Below, in pieces: positions 35,254 to 45,313 of a stretch of 64,000 nt of DNA (within the stretch, counting starts at the first letter, position 1; the number at the start of each line of letters is the position of its first letter). The notes under the pieces were generated by a model, which was given only the letters and a program-made list of their open reading frames with translations, did no database searches and was not told the DNA's origin. This DNA comes from Rhodospirillaceae bacterium (GTDB lineage: Bacteria > Pseudomonadota > Alphaproteobacteria > CACIAM-22H2). A program made the translations under genes and the position numbers. The stretch lies in assembly GCA_022843945.1 (NCBI GenBank), contig JALHMR010000018.1:1-64000 (forward strand). Reading direction: 5' to 3'.

Positions 35254-37309
35254 GCTATCCGTCTTCACGCCGTTCTCCCGGCGGTTTACCGACGAACGGG
35301 CGCGCGATCTCGAAGAGACAAAGGAACTCTACGAGAGAGTCCGCGCCCGCCATCTGGCGTCGCGCTACGCCGATGAAAACACGATCTACAAGATCGGCGG
35401 AGAAATCTGCGCTTCGTTCTGTGACGATCTACAGCCGCCGGTCGATACCGCGCTGTATGGCACGGTCTACGAGCTTCTGACGCTCGAGAAAACCATCTTC
35501 GATTGTCCGATCCTCGATTTCGACGTGGCGCACCTGTCGCTCAAGGAGGGTGTAGACCTTCGACACTATCTGCGAGCCAAGGAGCACTTTCTTGCCCATG
35601 AGGAGAAGGTCATCAAACTCCTCACGGCTGGACTGGAGGCAATCTTCCGGGCTCTTGCTGAAAGGCTGCCGCAAACTTCCGATCTGTCGCCATTCACCAT
35701 TCCGCTTCTCTACACCCTGCCTGAGCCCAAGACCTTCATAGACCAGCTATTCGGCGAGCTTTGGAAAAGCAACTACGTTGAGGCAGGAGTGTTCGTGGAA
35801 GTCTCTCGCCATCTCTACCTCAATCTTTGCGAGGTCTCGGGTATCGTCGATCCCCATGAGCCCAAACGCCCGTTTAAGCAGGCAGAAAAAAACGACGCGC
35901 CGCTCCACGAGATCGCGCAAGCGTACCTAAAGAAGACCCCGTTCTTTGATCTCTTCAGGGTTCCAGTCCCCCTCAAGTTCACCCAGGAGGACCGCTTCAG
36001 CCACATGCACGTGGTTGGCGGGAGTGGGGCAGGTAAGACCACCCTGCTTCAGAACCTCATCCTTCATGACCTGACCAGTCCCGACCCGCCAGCAATGGTT
36101 ATTGTGGACAGCCAGGGCGATCTCATTAATAAGCTCTCGCGTCTGGCGCTCTTTGATCCTGAGAATGGTCCGCTCAAGGACCGGCTCGTCATCATCACGC
36201 CGAAGGACATCCATCATCCGCCGGCACTCAACATCTTCGATGTAAACCGGCAGCGCCTCGGTGCCTATGATGAGCTATCCAAGGAACAGGTCGTAGCGGG
36301 GGTCATTCAGACTTTCGACTATCTCTTCGACGGCCTTCTCGGTGCCGACTTGACCGCTAAGCAGGGGGTGTTCTTCCGCTTTGTTGCTCGGCTCTTGCTC
36401 GCCTTGCCTGAAACGATGGGCAGGAGCGCGACCATCCTCGACATGATCGCCCTTATGGACAACGTCGAGCCATATAAGCCGGCAATCGCATCGCTACCTG
36501 ACATTCAGCGGAAGTTTTTCGAGCGAGACTTCGCGAGCAAGACCTTTATCCAAACGAAGGAACAGATCCGATATCGACTGCATGCAATCCTTGAAAACCC
36601 GACGCTCGCGCGCTTGTTCACGTCACCTCAAACGAAAATCGACCTCTTCTCCGAACTGAACAATGGCTCGATCATCCTCGTCGATACGGCCAAGGACTTT
36701 CTCAAAGGCGCATCGTCTCACTTCGGCCGAATTATGATCTCGCTTGTCCTCCAGGCGGCCCTTGAGCGCGCTGCCATTCCGGCTGGAGACCGCAAGCCCG
36801 CCTTTCTTATCGTGGACGAAGCCGCCTCCTACTTCGATAGCAATATCGACGATCTCCTGACGGAAGCCCGCAAGTACAAACTCGGGTGCGTGTTTGCGCA
36901 TCAGTTTCTTGACCAGTGCACGCCCTCCCTCAGAGCCTCGCTAGCCGCAAACACGACGATCAAGTTTGCTGGCGGCGTTTCGATGGGTGACGCGCGATCG
37001 ATGGCGCCGGACCTCCGGACCACGGCCGAATTCATCCTGTCCCAGCCGAAACTCCACTTTGCCGCACATATCCGGAATGTGACGCCCCAGGCGGTCAGCA
37101 TTCCCGTTTCCGTGGGAGACCTTGAAGAGCAGCCTCGGCTTTCACCGGAGGCGTACGAAAAGCTCCGCGAGCGAAACCGGGAACGCGTTAGCCTGTCTCC
37201 CAAGGCCTCAATGGGTGAGGGGCAGCCGAAAGCGCCCGGCGGCGCAGCTACGCAATCCAAACCTGACCCGGATCAAGCCGACACGAGCCCGTCGAACGAC
37301 TGGGGGTAG
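35228..37309 (+). CDS. VirD4/TraD-like coupling-type ATPase, first
   Basis: A 693-residue soluble ATPase. Walker A GGSGAGKTTLL near residue 265 follows MHVV, and Walker B FLIVDEA near 527 precedes LTEARKYKLGCVFAHQFLDQ, the conserved Gln-containing motif of HerA/VirD4/TrwB ATPases. It lacks N-terminal membrane helices. The N-terminal ~250 residues are of unknown type. ATG 35228 is used; TTG 35219 is possible. It probably moves DNA or protein, but no relaxase is adjacent. Confidence 0.8.
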   Translation: MTQNWQPPKLSVFTPFSRRFTDERARDLEETKELYERVRARHLASRYADENTIYKIGGEICASFCDDLQPPVDTALYGTVYELLTLEKTIFDCPILDFDVAHLSLKEGVDLRHYLRAKEHFLAHEEKVIKLLTAGLEAIFRALAERLPQTSDLSPFTIPLLYTLPEPKTFIDQLFGELWKSNYVEAGVFVEVSRHLYLNLCEVSGIVDPHEPKRPFKQAEKNDAPLHEIAQAYLKKTPFFDLFRVPVPLKFTQEDRFSHMHVVGGSGAGKTTLLQNLILHDLTSPDPPAMVIVDSQGDLINKLSRLALFDPENGPLKDRLVIITPKDIHHPPALNIFDVNRQRLGAYDELSKEQVVAGVIQTFDYLFDGLLGADLTAKQGVFFRFVARLLLALPETMGRSATILDMIALMDNVEPYKPAIASLPDIQRKFFERDFASKTFIQTKEQIRYRLHAILENPTLARLFTSPQTKIDLFSELNNGSIILVDTAKDFLKGASSHFGRIMISLVLQAALERAAIPAGDRKPAFLIVDEAASYFDSNIDDLLTEARKYKLGCVFAHQFLDQCTPSLRASLAANTTIKFAGGVSMGDARSMAPDLRTTAEFILSQPKLHFAAHIRNVTPQAVSIPVSVGDLEEQPRLSPEAYEKLRERNRERVSLSPKASMGEGQPKAPGGAATQSKPDPDQADTSPSNDWG

Positions 37310-37416
37310 ATAAAAATTTACTCTCAAACATCCAGAGCCATCGCGCCACGCTTACGCGCATAGCGGAACATAGCGCACGTTTTCAGAGTGAGCCGCAGAG
37401 CTTATTTCAATGCGCA

Positions 37417-38346
37417 ATGTACGAACCATGCAAACGACGCTCGCGCATGAGCCGTGCCGGAGTCGGCAAGCGCATTGAGCTTTCTCCGCGCGATTTGGAG
37501 CTGCTGACGCTTCTCGGTCGCTACCGCTATCTGCGGTCCAATTTCTTGTACGCATTCCTGGGCGGGGCCTCAGAGAAGCGATTTAAAGAACGTCTTGGCC
37601 ACCTGTATCATGATGGCGGATACATCAACCGACCATCGCAGCAATGGGAATTCGCGAATTGCCGGTACATGCCGGCCGTGTACGAGCTGGACAGAGCAGG
37701 GGAACGCGTTCTGCGCGAGTACGGCTCGGACAATCCGGGCGGCCTACCGGGCTTGGGCCGCAGCGGCAAGCCATCTCGTCAGTTCGCCCATACGCTCATG
37801 GTTTCGGAGATCCTTGCCTCAATCGAGCTTGCCGTTCGCGCCGCTCCTCGTCTGCGGTTCATCTCGCCGCAAGAAGTCATCGCGAGAGCACCGGATCAGG
37901 CGCGAAAGGCCGGTAATCCATTGGAAATGTCTGCCTCGGGAGGCAAGCTCATCCCCGATGGTCTGTTTGGCATCGAGTACGGGAGCAAAGCGTATCGCTT
38001 CTTCGCCCTAGAAGCTGACCGCAACACCATGCCCAGTACGCGGTCTGATCTTCGTCAATCGAGCTTTCTAAAGAAGCTTGTGGCGTACCGGACGATTGTC
38101 GCCGAAAGGCTCTATAAAACGCACTGGGGCATTCCTAATCTGCTCGTGCTTACCGTCACGACGAGCGACGCGCACATGCGCAGTCTTATGACCACCCTAG
38201 AGGGACTGACTGCCAGCAGCACGATGTTCTTGTTCAAGGCCACTTCGCAATTCGGGAATGTTCAAGCCGCCGCGTCTCCGTCGCCGCTCTTGTTTACCGA
38301 GCCGTGGCAGCGGGTCGGTCGTGAGCCGTTGTGTATTGCCGTATGA
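37417..38346 (+). CDS. Replication-relaxation family protein
   Basis: 309 residues. The N-terminal winged-helix region (LSPRDLELLTLLGRYRYLRSN, then LYHDGGYINRP) is followed by SRQFAHTLMVSEILASIELA and a PDGLFGIEYG/FFALEADR segment, as in replication-relaxation proteins of plasmids and integrative elements. The latter segment resembles a PD-(D/E)XK-like fold. ATG 37447 (MSRAGVGKR) is an alternative start. Convergent with the second ATPase gene, 20 bp apart. Confidence 0.75.
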   Translation: MYEPCKRRSRMSRAGVGKRIELSPRDLELLTLLGRYRYLRSNFLYAFLGGASEKRFKERLGHLYHDGGYINRPSQQWEFANCRYMPAVYELDRAGERVLREYGSDNPGGLPGLGRSGKPSRQFAHTLMVSEILASIELAVRAAPRLRFISPQEVIARAPDQARKAGNPLEMSASGGKLIPDGLFGIEYGSKAYRFFALEADRNTMPSTRSDLRQSSFLKKLVAYRTIVAERLYKTHWGIPNLLVLTVTTSDAHMRSLMTTLEGLTASSTMFLFKATSQFGNVQAAASPSPLLFTEPWQRVGREPLCIAV

Positions 38347-38365
38347 TCGCAGGCAGCGTGCTGTA

Positions 38366-39541
38366 TCACTGCGTTATGGTCGTGGCGCTAAATGGCCGGG
38401 ACGGCGCGCCGTCGATCATGAGTCGCAGGTAGATGTCGTGGTTGGCCAAGTTGAGAAGGTCGATCGGCTCGAACGTCCCTTTAAGCTCTCGGCCGAGAGC
38501 TACGGCATCCTGCGGCCCGACGCGAAACGCTATGAGCGTTCCGACATTGCCAAGCACGGCATCACGAATGTCATCCGATAGTTGACTTAGGTGCTGGTGC
38601 CCGAGAATCAGTCCAACGCCATACTTCCGCAGTTCCGACGCCATGCTAGCGATGAAGTGCGTGGTAAAGGCTTGGAACTCGTCGATGTAGAGAAAGAACG
38701 GACGGCGCTGTGACTCAGGCAGCTCGGCGCGACTAAAGGCGGCGAGCCCAACAGTGGTGACAAGCAGGCTGCCCAACAGCGACGCGCTGTCTTCACCGAT
38801 CCTCCCCTTGGCTAGGTTGATAATGACCGCGCCGCCCTCGTCCATGACGCGCCTGAAGCTGATATCCCGCTCGGGCTGCACGAGAACGCGATAGAGCAGG
38901 GGATCGCCTAGGAAGGCGCCGATCTTGTTCTGTATCGGCGCAATGCCCTCAGTTCGATACCGCTGCGGATAGCCTTCGTATTCCTCAAGCCAGAAGGCTT
39001 GGACTTGCGGGTTATCCGATGTGGCTGCGCACTCACGGCGGAACGTGTCATCGGTAAGGACACGAAGCACGTCGGGCAGGACGGCGGTCGGCTGTTCCAG
39101 GAGCAGGAGGAGCGCGTTGCGTAGAACATGCTCCATGCGAACGCCCCACGCATCTGCCCAGATGTTCTTGAACGTCTCCATGAGGCCGGACGCGGCAAGC
39201 GAGCGCCGCTCGCGTGCTACGCGGCGTAGCGGGTTGTATCCGAATGGCTGAGTAGGGTCAGTTACGTTGAAATAGAGCACGCGTTCCCGCTCCCGCTCGG
39301 GGACGCGGGCGTACAAAGAGTCCGCCAGATCGCCGTGCGGATCGATGAGGCAGAAGCCTCGACCTCCCTGCATATCTTGAGCGGCTAACGTTTCGAGGAG
39401 CGTCGTCTTCCCGGTGCCCGTCTTTCCGATGAGGTGCATGTGGAAGAGCCGATCCGCCTGCTTAATGCCGAAGCGGCGGCGGTCGTTCCGAAAATTAGTC
39501 CGGGCGAAATATGAGACTGGATCGATGCTGCTTCGCTGCAT
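38366..39541 (-). CDS. VirD4/TraD-like ATPase, second
   Basis: 391 residues. Walker A LIGKTGTGKTTLLETLA lies near residue 45, FCLIDPHGDLADSL near 70, Walker B PFFLYIDEFQAFTT near 280 and GVGLILGHQHLSQL near 310, typical of type IV secretion coupling-type ATPases with a TraM-recognition region. No membrane segment is seen. The start is the ATG at 39539-39541. It is on the opposite strand to its module partners. Confidence 0.82.
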   Translation of the reverse strand: MQRSSIDPVSYFARTNFRNDRRRFGIKQADRLFHMHLIGKTGTGKTTLLETLAAQDMQGGRGFCLIDPHGDLADSLYARVPERERERVLYFNVTDPTQPFGYNPLRRVARERRSLAASGLMETFKNIWADAWGVRMEHVLRNALLLLLEQPTAVLPDVLRVLTDDTFRRECAATSDNPQVQAFWLEEYEGYPQRYRTEGIAPIQNKIGAFLGDPLLYRVLVQPERDISFRRVMDEGGAVIINLAKGRIGEDSASLLGSLLVTTVGLAAFSRAELPESQRRPFFLYIDEFQAFTTHFIASMASELRKYGVGLILGHQHLSQLSDDIRDAVLGNVGTLIAFRVGPQDAVALGRELKGTFEPIDLLNLANHDIYLRLMIDGAPSRPFSATTITQ

Positions 39542-39743
39542 CGCCTAAGACTCGCGCACTTCGGTAGAGGGCGCATGACGTGAAATAGTGCCGTTATGGC
39601 GCAATGATGCCTTGCGGGTATCAACCTCCTTGGGCGTGGATGCCGTTCGTCAAACTGGAATTCTTGAGGTAATCTATCTGTAGGTGGAAGCTTCTCCGCT
39701 ATGAGATACCGCCGCCGCATAATCACCTTCACGAGAATCATTT

Positions 39744-39965
39744 ATGCCCAGCGGCCAGAACGAAGCCTGCTCACGAATTTTTATCAACAAGGCGCTAGAA
39801 TTTAGCGGCTGGAATTTTCTTGATCTTAAGCAGGTTCAATTCGAACTTCACACAACGCAGGGCGGGGCCGACTGCACACGTAAGAATAAACCCGGCCATG
39901 TTTCCGATGTGCTGAAGGCTAAACGCGCCGTGCGTCCAGTGGGAGACCGACTAACCTATGTTTGA
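39744..39965 (+). pseudogene. Remnant of a type I restriction R-subunit N-terminus
   Basis: 73 codons overlapping the hsdM start by 8 bp. NEACSRIFINKALEFSGWN, VQFELHTTQGGAD and VLKAKRAVRPVGD line up with the N-terminal nuclease region of HsdR-type proteins (usual pattern: ALKAAGW, then ADYVL, then VIEAKR). The catalytic EAK is KAK here and the domain is cut short. It is probably a decayed fragment, though it could be a small protein. Confidence 0.5.
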
Positions 39966-41412
39966 ACAGGCATTCAAAAACATCGACGACGTACTTCGGA
40001 AGGAGGCCGGTTGCACCACCGAGCTGGATTACACCGAGCAGGCTTCGTGGCTTCTGTTCCTGAAATATTTGGATGGACTAGAAGAGGATAAGGCCACCGA
40101 AGCGGCGCTCGATGGGAAGAAATACACCTATATCCTCGACAAGCCCTATCGATGGGAAAACTGGGCTGCACCCAAAGGCAAGGATCGCAAGCTCGACCAC
40201 AACAAGGCCATGACCGGCGACGATCTGCGTGACTTCGTCAACGGTAAGCTTTTCCCCTACCTGCACGGTTTCAAGCAAAAGGCCAGCGGGCCGAACACTA
40301 TCGAATACAAGATCGGCGAAATATTCGCGGAGATAAAAAACAGGATTTCGAGCGGCTACAATCTGCGCGAGATCATCGACCACATCGACGAGCTGCGCTT
40401 TCGTTCGCAGACCGAGAAGCATGAGCTGTCGCATCTCTACGAAGCCAAGATCAAGAATATGGGGAACGCCGGGCGGAACGGCGGCGAGTATTACACCCCA
40501 CGTCCGCTCATTCGCGCCATCGTCCAGGTCGTAGAGCCCAAGATCGGCGAGCGCATCTATGACGGTGCCTGCGGCTCGGCGGGCTTCTTGTGCGAGTCGT
40601 TCGTCTCTATGAAGGCTAAGCCCGGCCTCACCACCAAGGAAGCCAGGACGCTCCAGGAGCGCACCTTCTACGGCAAGGAAAAGAAGTCCCTCGCCTATGT
40701 GATCGCGATCATGAACATGATCCTACACGGCATCGATGCGCCGAACATCGTCCATACCAACACGCTCACCGAGAACCTCGCTGACATTCAGGAGAAGGAC
40801 CGCTTCGACGTAGTGCTGGCTAATCCGCCGTTCGGCGGAAAGGAGCGTAAGGAAGTTCAGCAGAACTTCCCCATCCGCACCGGCGAGACGGCGTTTCTCT
40901 TCCTCCAGCACTTCATCAAGATGCTCAAGGCGGGCGGGCGCGGCGGCATCGTCATCAAGAACACGTTCTTGTCGAACACCGACAATGCCTCGGTTTCCCT
41001 GCGCAAGCTTCTGTTGGAAAGCTGCAATCTCCACACCGTGCTCGATTGTCCGGGAGGCACCTTCCAGGGCGCGGGCGTGAAGACGGTGGTGCTCTTCTTT
41101 GAGAAAGGCGCGCCCACACGAAAAATCTGGTTCTACCAGCTCGATCCAGGCCGCAACATGGGCAAGACCAACCCGCTCAACGACACCGACCTCGCCGAGT
41201 TCATCAAATTGCAAGAGACCTTCGCCGACTCGCCCAAGTCGTGGAGCGTGGAGGTGAAAAGTGTAGACAAGGGGACTTTCGATCTCTCCGTAAAGAATCC
41301 GAATGGCGGCGAGGAAATCGCGCACCGCAGCCCAGAAGAGATCATGGAAGAAATTGCCGCGCTGGACGCCGAGAGCGCGGAAGTGCTGGAGAATATCAAG
41401 GCACTACTATGA
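39958..41412 (+). CDS. hsdM: Type I restriction-modification methyltransferase subunit HsdM
   Basis: A 484-residue N6-adenine methyltransferase. It has the helical HsdM N-terminal domain, SAM motif I DGACGSAGFLCESF near residue 200 and motif IV VLANPPFGG near 288. It modifies the recognition site together with HsdS. ATG 39958. The hsdS start overlaps its stop in ATGA, so the operon hsdM-hsdS-hsdR is translationally coupled. Confidence 0.95.
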   Translation: MFEQAFKNIDDVLRKEAGCTTELDYTEQASWLLFLKYLDGLEEDKATEAALDGKKYTYILDKPYRWENWAAPKGKDRKLDHNKAMTGDDLRDFVNGKLFPYLHGFKQKASGPNTIEYKIGEIFAEIKNRISSGYNLREIIDHIDELRFRSQTEKHELSHLYEAKIKNMGNAGRNGGEYYTPRPLIRAIVQVVEPKIGERIYDGACGSAGFLCESFVSMKAKPGLTTKEARTLQERTFYGKEKKSLAYVIAIMNMILHGIDAPNIVHTNTLTENLADIQEKDRFDVVLANPPFGGKERKEVQQNFPIRTGETAFLFLQHFIKMLKAGGRGGIVIKNTFLSNTDNASVSLRKLLLESCNLHTVLDCPGGTFQGAGVKTVVLFFEKGAPTRKIWFYQLDPGRNMGKTNPLNDTDLAEFIKLQETFADSPKSWSVEVKSVDKGTFDLSVKNPNGGEEIAHRSPEEIMEEIAALDAESAEVLENIKALL

Positions 41413-42611
41413 AAACGAAATGGGTAGTCAAAGAACTTGGAACGGTGTCTGCCATTAACTATGGCTATACGGAAAGCGCTTCGAGCGATCCAATTGGTCC
41501 ACGATTTCTCCGCATCACCGATATCCAGGACGACCGCGTCGATTGGGAAAACGTGCCCTATTGCAAGATTGAATCAGCGGACGTCCCAAAATACCGCTTG
41601 GCCAGCGGAGACATTGTTTTTGCGCGAACAGGGGCGACGACTGGCAAGAGCTTCCTCGTGGACGAGCCACCCGATGCGGTGTTTGCGTCGTATTTGATTC
41701 GACTGCGGTTGCTCGACAAGAAGCTGTTGCCTGAGTTCGTATCGCTCTTCTTCCAGACCGCAGGTTACTGGAAGTCGATCAAAGATGGTTCAGCCGGCAG
41801 CGCGCAAGGTGGTTTCAACGCGACCAAACTTGGCGCTCTCTCCATACCGATTCCTCCACTCCCCGAACAGCAGCGGATCGTCGGCATTCTCGACGAAGCG
41901 TTTGACGACATCGCCACCGCCAAAACCAACGCCGAGAAGAACCTCCGAAACACCCGCGCTCTGTTTGAAAGTTACCTGAACACCGTTTTCACTCAGCGCG
42001 GTGAGGAGTGGGTGGAAGAACCTCTCGGCTTGCACGTTAGGTTTGTCGATTACCGGGGTAAAACGCCGCCTAAGACAGTATCCGGTGTTCGCCTGATAAC
42101 GGCGAAGAATGTCAAGAAGGGCTTCATTCAGAGAGCGCCTGAGGAATTCATTGACGCAACGGCATACGACGGCTGGATGACCAGGGGATTTCCTACGAGA
42201 GGCGATGTGCTTTTTACGACTGAGGCGCCATTGGGAAATGTCGCTCAGCTGGACACCGATGAGAAGGTCGTTATTGGACAGAGGCTCATCACAATGCAGC
42301 CGGACCCTAATAGACTTGATCGGTCATTTCTCAAATTCATGTTGTTATCGAATCCCGTGCAAAATGAACTATTGATCAGGAGCACGGGCGCAACAGTGCA
42401 GGGGATAAAGGCGAGCCTACTGAAACAGGTGCCAATTTATTACCCGAGACGAATATCTGAGCAGGTTGGGATTGTTGAAGACTTGGAGGCGCTGTCTACC
42501 GAAACCCAGCGCCTCTCCTCGCTGTACGAGCGCAAGCTCGTCGCACTTGAGGCGTTGAAAAAGTCGCTGCTGCACCAGGCCTTCACCGGCCAGCTTAGAG
42601 CCACGCCATGA
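41409..42611 (+). CDS. hsdS: Type I restriction-modification specificity subunit HsdS
   Basis: 400 residues with two target-recognition domains, each followed by a conserved helix (IPPLPEQQRIVGILDEAFDD near residue 155; RRISEQVGIVEDLEAL near 350). GDIVFARTGATTGKSF and GDVLFTTEAPLGNV are typical motifs. It determines the DNA sequence recognised. The two target domains differ, so the site should be bipartite. Confidence 0.93.
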   Translation: MKTKWVVKELGTVSAINYGYTESASSDPIGPRFLRITDIQDDRVDWENVPYCKIESADVPKYRLASGDIVFARTGATTGKSFLVDEPPDAVFASYLIRLRLLDKKLLPEFVSLFFQTAGYWKSIKDGSAGSAQGGFNATKLGALSIPIPPLPEQQRIVGILDEAFDDIATAKTNAEKNLRNTRALFESYLNTVFTQRGEEWVEEPLGLHVRFVDYRGKTPPKTVSGVRLITAKNVKKGFIQRAPEEFIDATAYDGWMTRGFPTRGDVLFTTEAPLGNVAQLDTDEKVVIGQRLITMQPDPNRLDRSFLKFMLLSNPVQNELLIRSTGATVQGIKASLLKQVPIYYPRRISEQVGIVEDLEALSTETQRLSSLYERKLVALEALKKSLLHQAFTGQLRATP

Positions 42612-44929
42612 ACGAAGCCGAGACCCGAGCCGAGCACATCGATCCCGCCCTAAAGGCGGCGGGCTGGGGCGTGGTCGAGGGGAGTCGCATCGCGCGCGAG
42701 TATCCCATCACGCTGGGACGGATCGAAGGCCACGGCCGGCGCGGCAAGGCTGACATTGCCGATTACGTGCTGGTGTATCGCAACACCAAGCTGGCCGTCG
42801 TCGAGGCGAAGGCGTGGGACAAACTTCTGACCGAAGGCGTGGCGCAGGCGAAGAGCTACGCGGGCAAGCTGGAAATCCGTTTCGCGTATTCTACCAATGG
42901 GCAGAGCATCTACGGCATCGACATGCGCGAGGGCGCGGAAGCCGAGGTGCCGCACTATCCCACGCCGGATGAACTCTGGAATCGCACCTTTGCTGTGCAG
43001 AACGAGTGGCGCGACCGTTTCGCCGCTGTGCCCTTCGAGGACAAAGGGGGCTACTTCCAAGGGCGCTACTACCAGGACATCGCCATCGAGCGCGTGCTGG
43101 AAGCTATCGCAGCCGGGACACCGCGCATCCTGCTCACGCTCGCCACCGGAACGGGCAAGACCTTCATCGCCTTTCAGATTGCGTGGAAGCTGTTTCAGAG
43201 CCGCTGGAATCTGAGCCGCGAGCCATCGCGCCGCCCGCGTATCCTCTTCCTTGCCGACCGCAATATTCTCGCGGATCAGGCATACAACGCCTTCTCCGCT
43301 TTCCCCGAGGATGCGCTTGTGCGGATCGAGCCGGCGGACATCCGCAAAAAAGGCCGCGTGCCGAAGAATGGCAGTCTGTTCTTCACCATCTTCCAGACCT
43401 TCATGAGCGGAGCGCCCAAAGACGGGAAGCCCTCTCCCTATTTCGGCGAGTATCCGCCGGACTTCTTCGATTTTATCGTCATCGACGAGTGCCATCGTGG
43501 CGGAGCCAACGATGAAAGCAATTGGCGCGACATCCTCGACTACTTCGCACCTGCCGTGCAGCTCGGCCTCACCGCCACGCCGAAGCGCACGGAGAACGTG
43601 AACACCTACCGATATTTCGGTGAGCCCGTATACGTCTATTCGCTCAAGGAGGGCATCAACGACGGCTTTCTCACTCCGTTCAAGGTGAAGCAGATTTCTA
43701 CGACGCTCGATGAGTATGTCTTTACACCGGACGACAAGCTGATCGAAGGCGAGGTGGAGGGTGGAAAGCGCTACACTGAACCCGATTTCAATAAGATCAT
43801 CGAGATCAAGGAGCGCGAAGCGCACCGGGTGAAGTTGTTCATGGATATGATAGACCAACGCGAGAAAACGCTGGTCTTCTGCGCCACCCAGGATCACGCG
43901 CTGGCCGTGCGCGACCTCATCAACCAGACGAAGACGAACAAGGACCCGAATTACTGCCAGCGCGTGACAGCCAATGACGGCACGCCAGGCGACCAGCACC
44001 TGCGAGATTTTCAAGACAACGAAAAGACCATCCCGACCATCCTCACCACGTCGCAGAAGCTTTCCACCGGCGTGGACGCTCGGAACATTCGTAACATCGT
44101 GCTGATGCGCCCAATCAATTCGATGATCGAGTTCAAGCAAATAATCGGACGTGGCACGCGGCTTTACGACGGGAAGTACTACTTCATGATCTACGACTTC
44201 GTGAAGGCGCACCATCACTTCAACGATCCTGAATGGGACGGCGAGCCCATTGAGCCGGAGCCGGAGCAACCCAGGCCGGTTCCTCCGCCGACAGACCCGT
44301 CCGCGCCACCGGAGCCCAGACCCGAACCAAGTCCGCGTCCTCAGAAGATCAAAATCAAACTCGCTGACGGCAAAGCCCGCACCATTCAACACATGACGAT
44401 GACCACGTTCTGGCACCCCGACGGCACACCCATGTCCGCGCAGCAGTTTCTGGAGATGCTCTACGGCAAGCTGCCTGAATTCTTCAAAGATGAAGCCGAG
44501 CTGCGCGCCCTGTGGAGCGCTCCCGACACGCGGGCAAAGCTTCTGCTAGGTTTGGCCGAGAAAGGCTTCGGTAAAGAGCAGATGGCCGAGATGCAGAAGG
44601 TCATCGACGCCGAAAAGAGTGACCTGTTCGATGTCCTGGCTCATGTCGCCTACGCCTTGCAACCGCTCACTCGCGAGGAAAGGGCCGCCAAGGCGAGGTC
44701 AGTGATCAGCAGCTACTTCAACACAAAGCAGGCGGTCTTCCTCGACTTCGTGCTCTCGCACTATGTCAGCGAAGGTGTGGGCGAACTCGATCAGGACAAA
44801 CTGACACCCCTGCTCCGCCTCAAATATCACAACTCCATTGCCGACGCCGTCGCCGACTTGGGCAAGCCAGAAGAGATCGGGAAGGTGTTCACGGGCTTCC
44901 AGAAATTCTTGTACCAAGAAGCGGCGTAA
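42608..44929 (+). CDS. hsdR: Type I restriction endonuclease subunit HsdR
   Basis: 773 residues. The N-terminal nuclease domain has ADIADYVLVYRNTKLAVVEAK (D, then E-A-K) near residue 60. Walker A LATGTGKTFIAFQ is near 178, DEAD-type box IDECHRGG near 290, GLTATPKRT near 318 and IIGRGTRLYDG near 512. It translocates and cuts unmodified DNA. The Pro/Glu-rich stretch at ~545-580 links motor and C-terminal domains. ATGA overlap with hsdS. The gene appears intact. Confidence 0.94.
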   Translation: MNEAETRAEHIDPALKAAGWGVVEGSRIAREYPITLGRIEGHGRRGKADIADYVLVYRNTKLAVVEAKAWDKLLTEGVAQAKSYAGKLEIRFAYSTNGQSIYGIDMREGAEAEVPHYPTPDELWNRTFAVQNEWRDRFAAVPFEDKGGYFQGRYYQDIAIERVLEAIAAGTPRILLTLATGTGKTFIAFQIAWKLFQSRWNLSREPSRRPRILFLADRNILADQAYNAFSAFPEDALVRIEPADIRKKGRVPKNGSLFFTIFQTFMSGAPKDGKPSPYFGEYPPDFFDFIVIDECHRGGANDESNWRDILDYFAPAVQLGLTATPKRTENVNTYRYFGEPVYVYSLKEGINDGFLTPFKVKQISTTLDEYVFTPDDKLIEGEVEGGKRYTEPDFNKIIEIKEREAHRVKLFMDMIDQREKTLVFCATQDHALAVRDLINQTKTNKDPNYCQRVTANDGTPGDQHLRDFQDNEKTIPTILTTSQKLSTGVDARNIRNIVLMRPINSMIEFKQIIGRGTRLYDGKYYFMIYDFVKAHHHFNDPEWDGEPIEPEPEQPRPVPPPTDPSAPPEPRPEPSPRPQKIKIKLADGKARTIQHMTMTTFWHPDGTPMSAQQFLEMLYGKLPEFFKDEAELRALWSAPDTRAKLLLGLAEKGFGKEQMAEMQKVIDAEKSDLFDVLAHVAYALQPLTREERAAKARSVISSYFNTKQAVFLDFVLSHYVSEGVGELDQDKLTPLLRLKYHNSIADAVADLGKPEEIGKVFTGFQKFLYQEAA

Positions 44930-44941
44930 GGTTCCGAACTT

Positions 44942-45136
44942 CGCGGCATCTATTCAAGGGGTGCGTTCGGAAACACTACCCCCGGCTCTACGCGCTTCAG
45001 GTCGAAGATCAACGGCAACACCTTCACCTGGGGCGGGAACACCAAGTTCGAGTTCACAATGAAGGACGGCAAGCTCCACGGCGAACGGGTCGTTGCAGGG
45101 AGCGTCAACACGATCGTCATGACGAAAGTGCAGTAG
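44942..45136 (+). pseudogene. Truncated C-terminal copy of the 47,320 lipoprotein
   Basis: 64 codons plus a stop that align without gaps to the C-terminus of the protein at 47,320-47,784 (TTPGSTRFRSKINGNTFTWG here; TTPGSTRFRTKINGNAFTWG there), about three quarters identical. It starts 12 bp after the hsdR stop and has no start codon or signal peptide. The intact paralogue lies beyond the inverted-repeat unit. Confidence 0.85.
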
Positions 45137-45295
45137 TGGAGTGCATGCTGCTGGGCTCGGGTGCACGTATTGCCGAACCTGACGCACGACAAGCAAAAGG
45201 GACGCGTCGGTGCAAAGCGTACGGAGCGCGTAGGCGCTGTATTCAGAGAAGAGAGAAAAGGTGAAGTATAATTATCAGGTAACAGCAATAATAAC

Positions 45296-45313
45296 TGAAC
45301 AAAATGGGGTATT
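45296..45313 (+). repeat. Left inverted repeat of the 2.0-kb unit
   Basis: TGAACAAAATGGGGTATT. It contains the ATG start codon of the recombinase (45304-45306). Confidence 0.8.
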
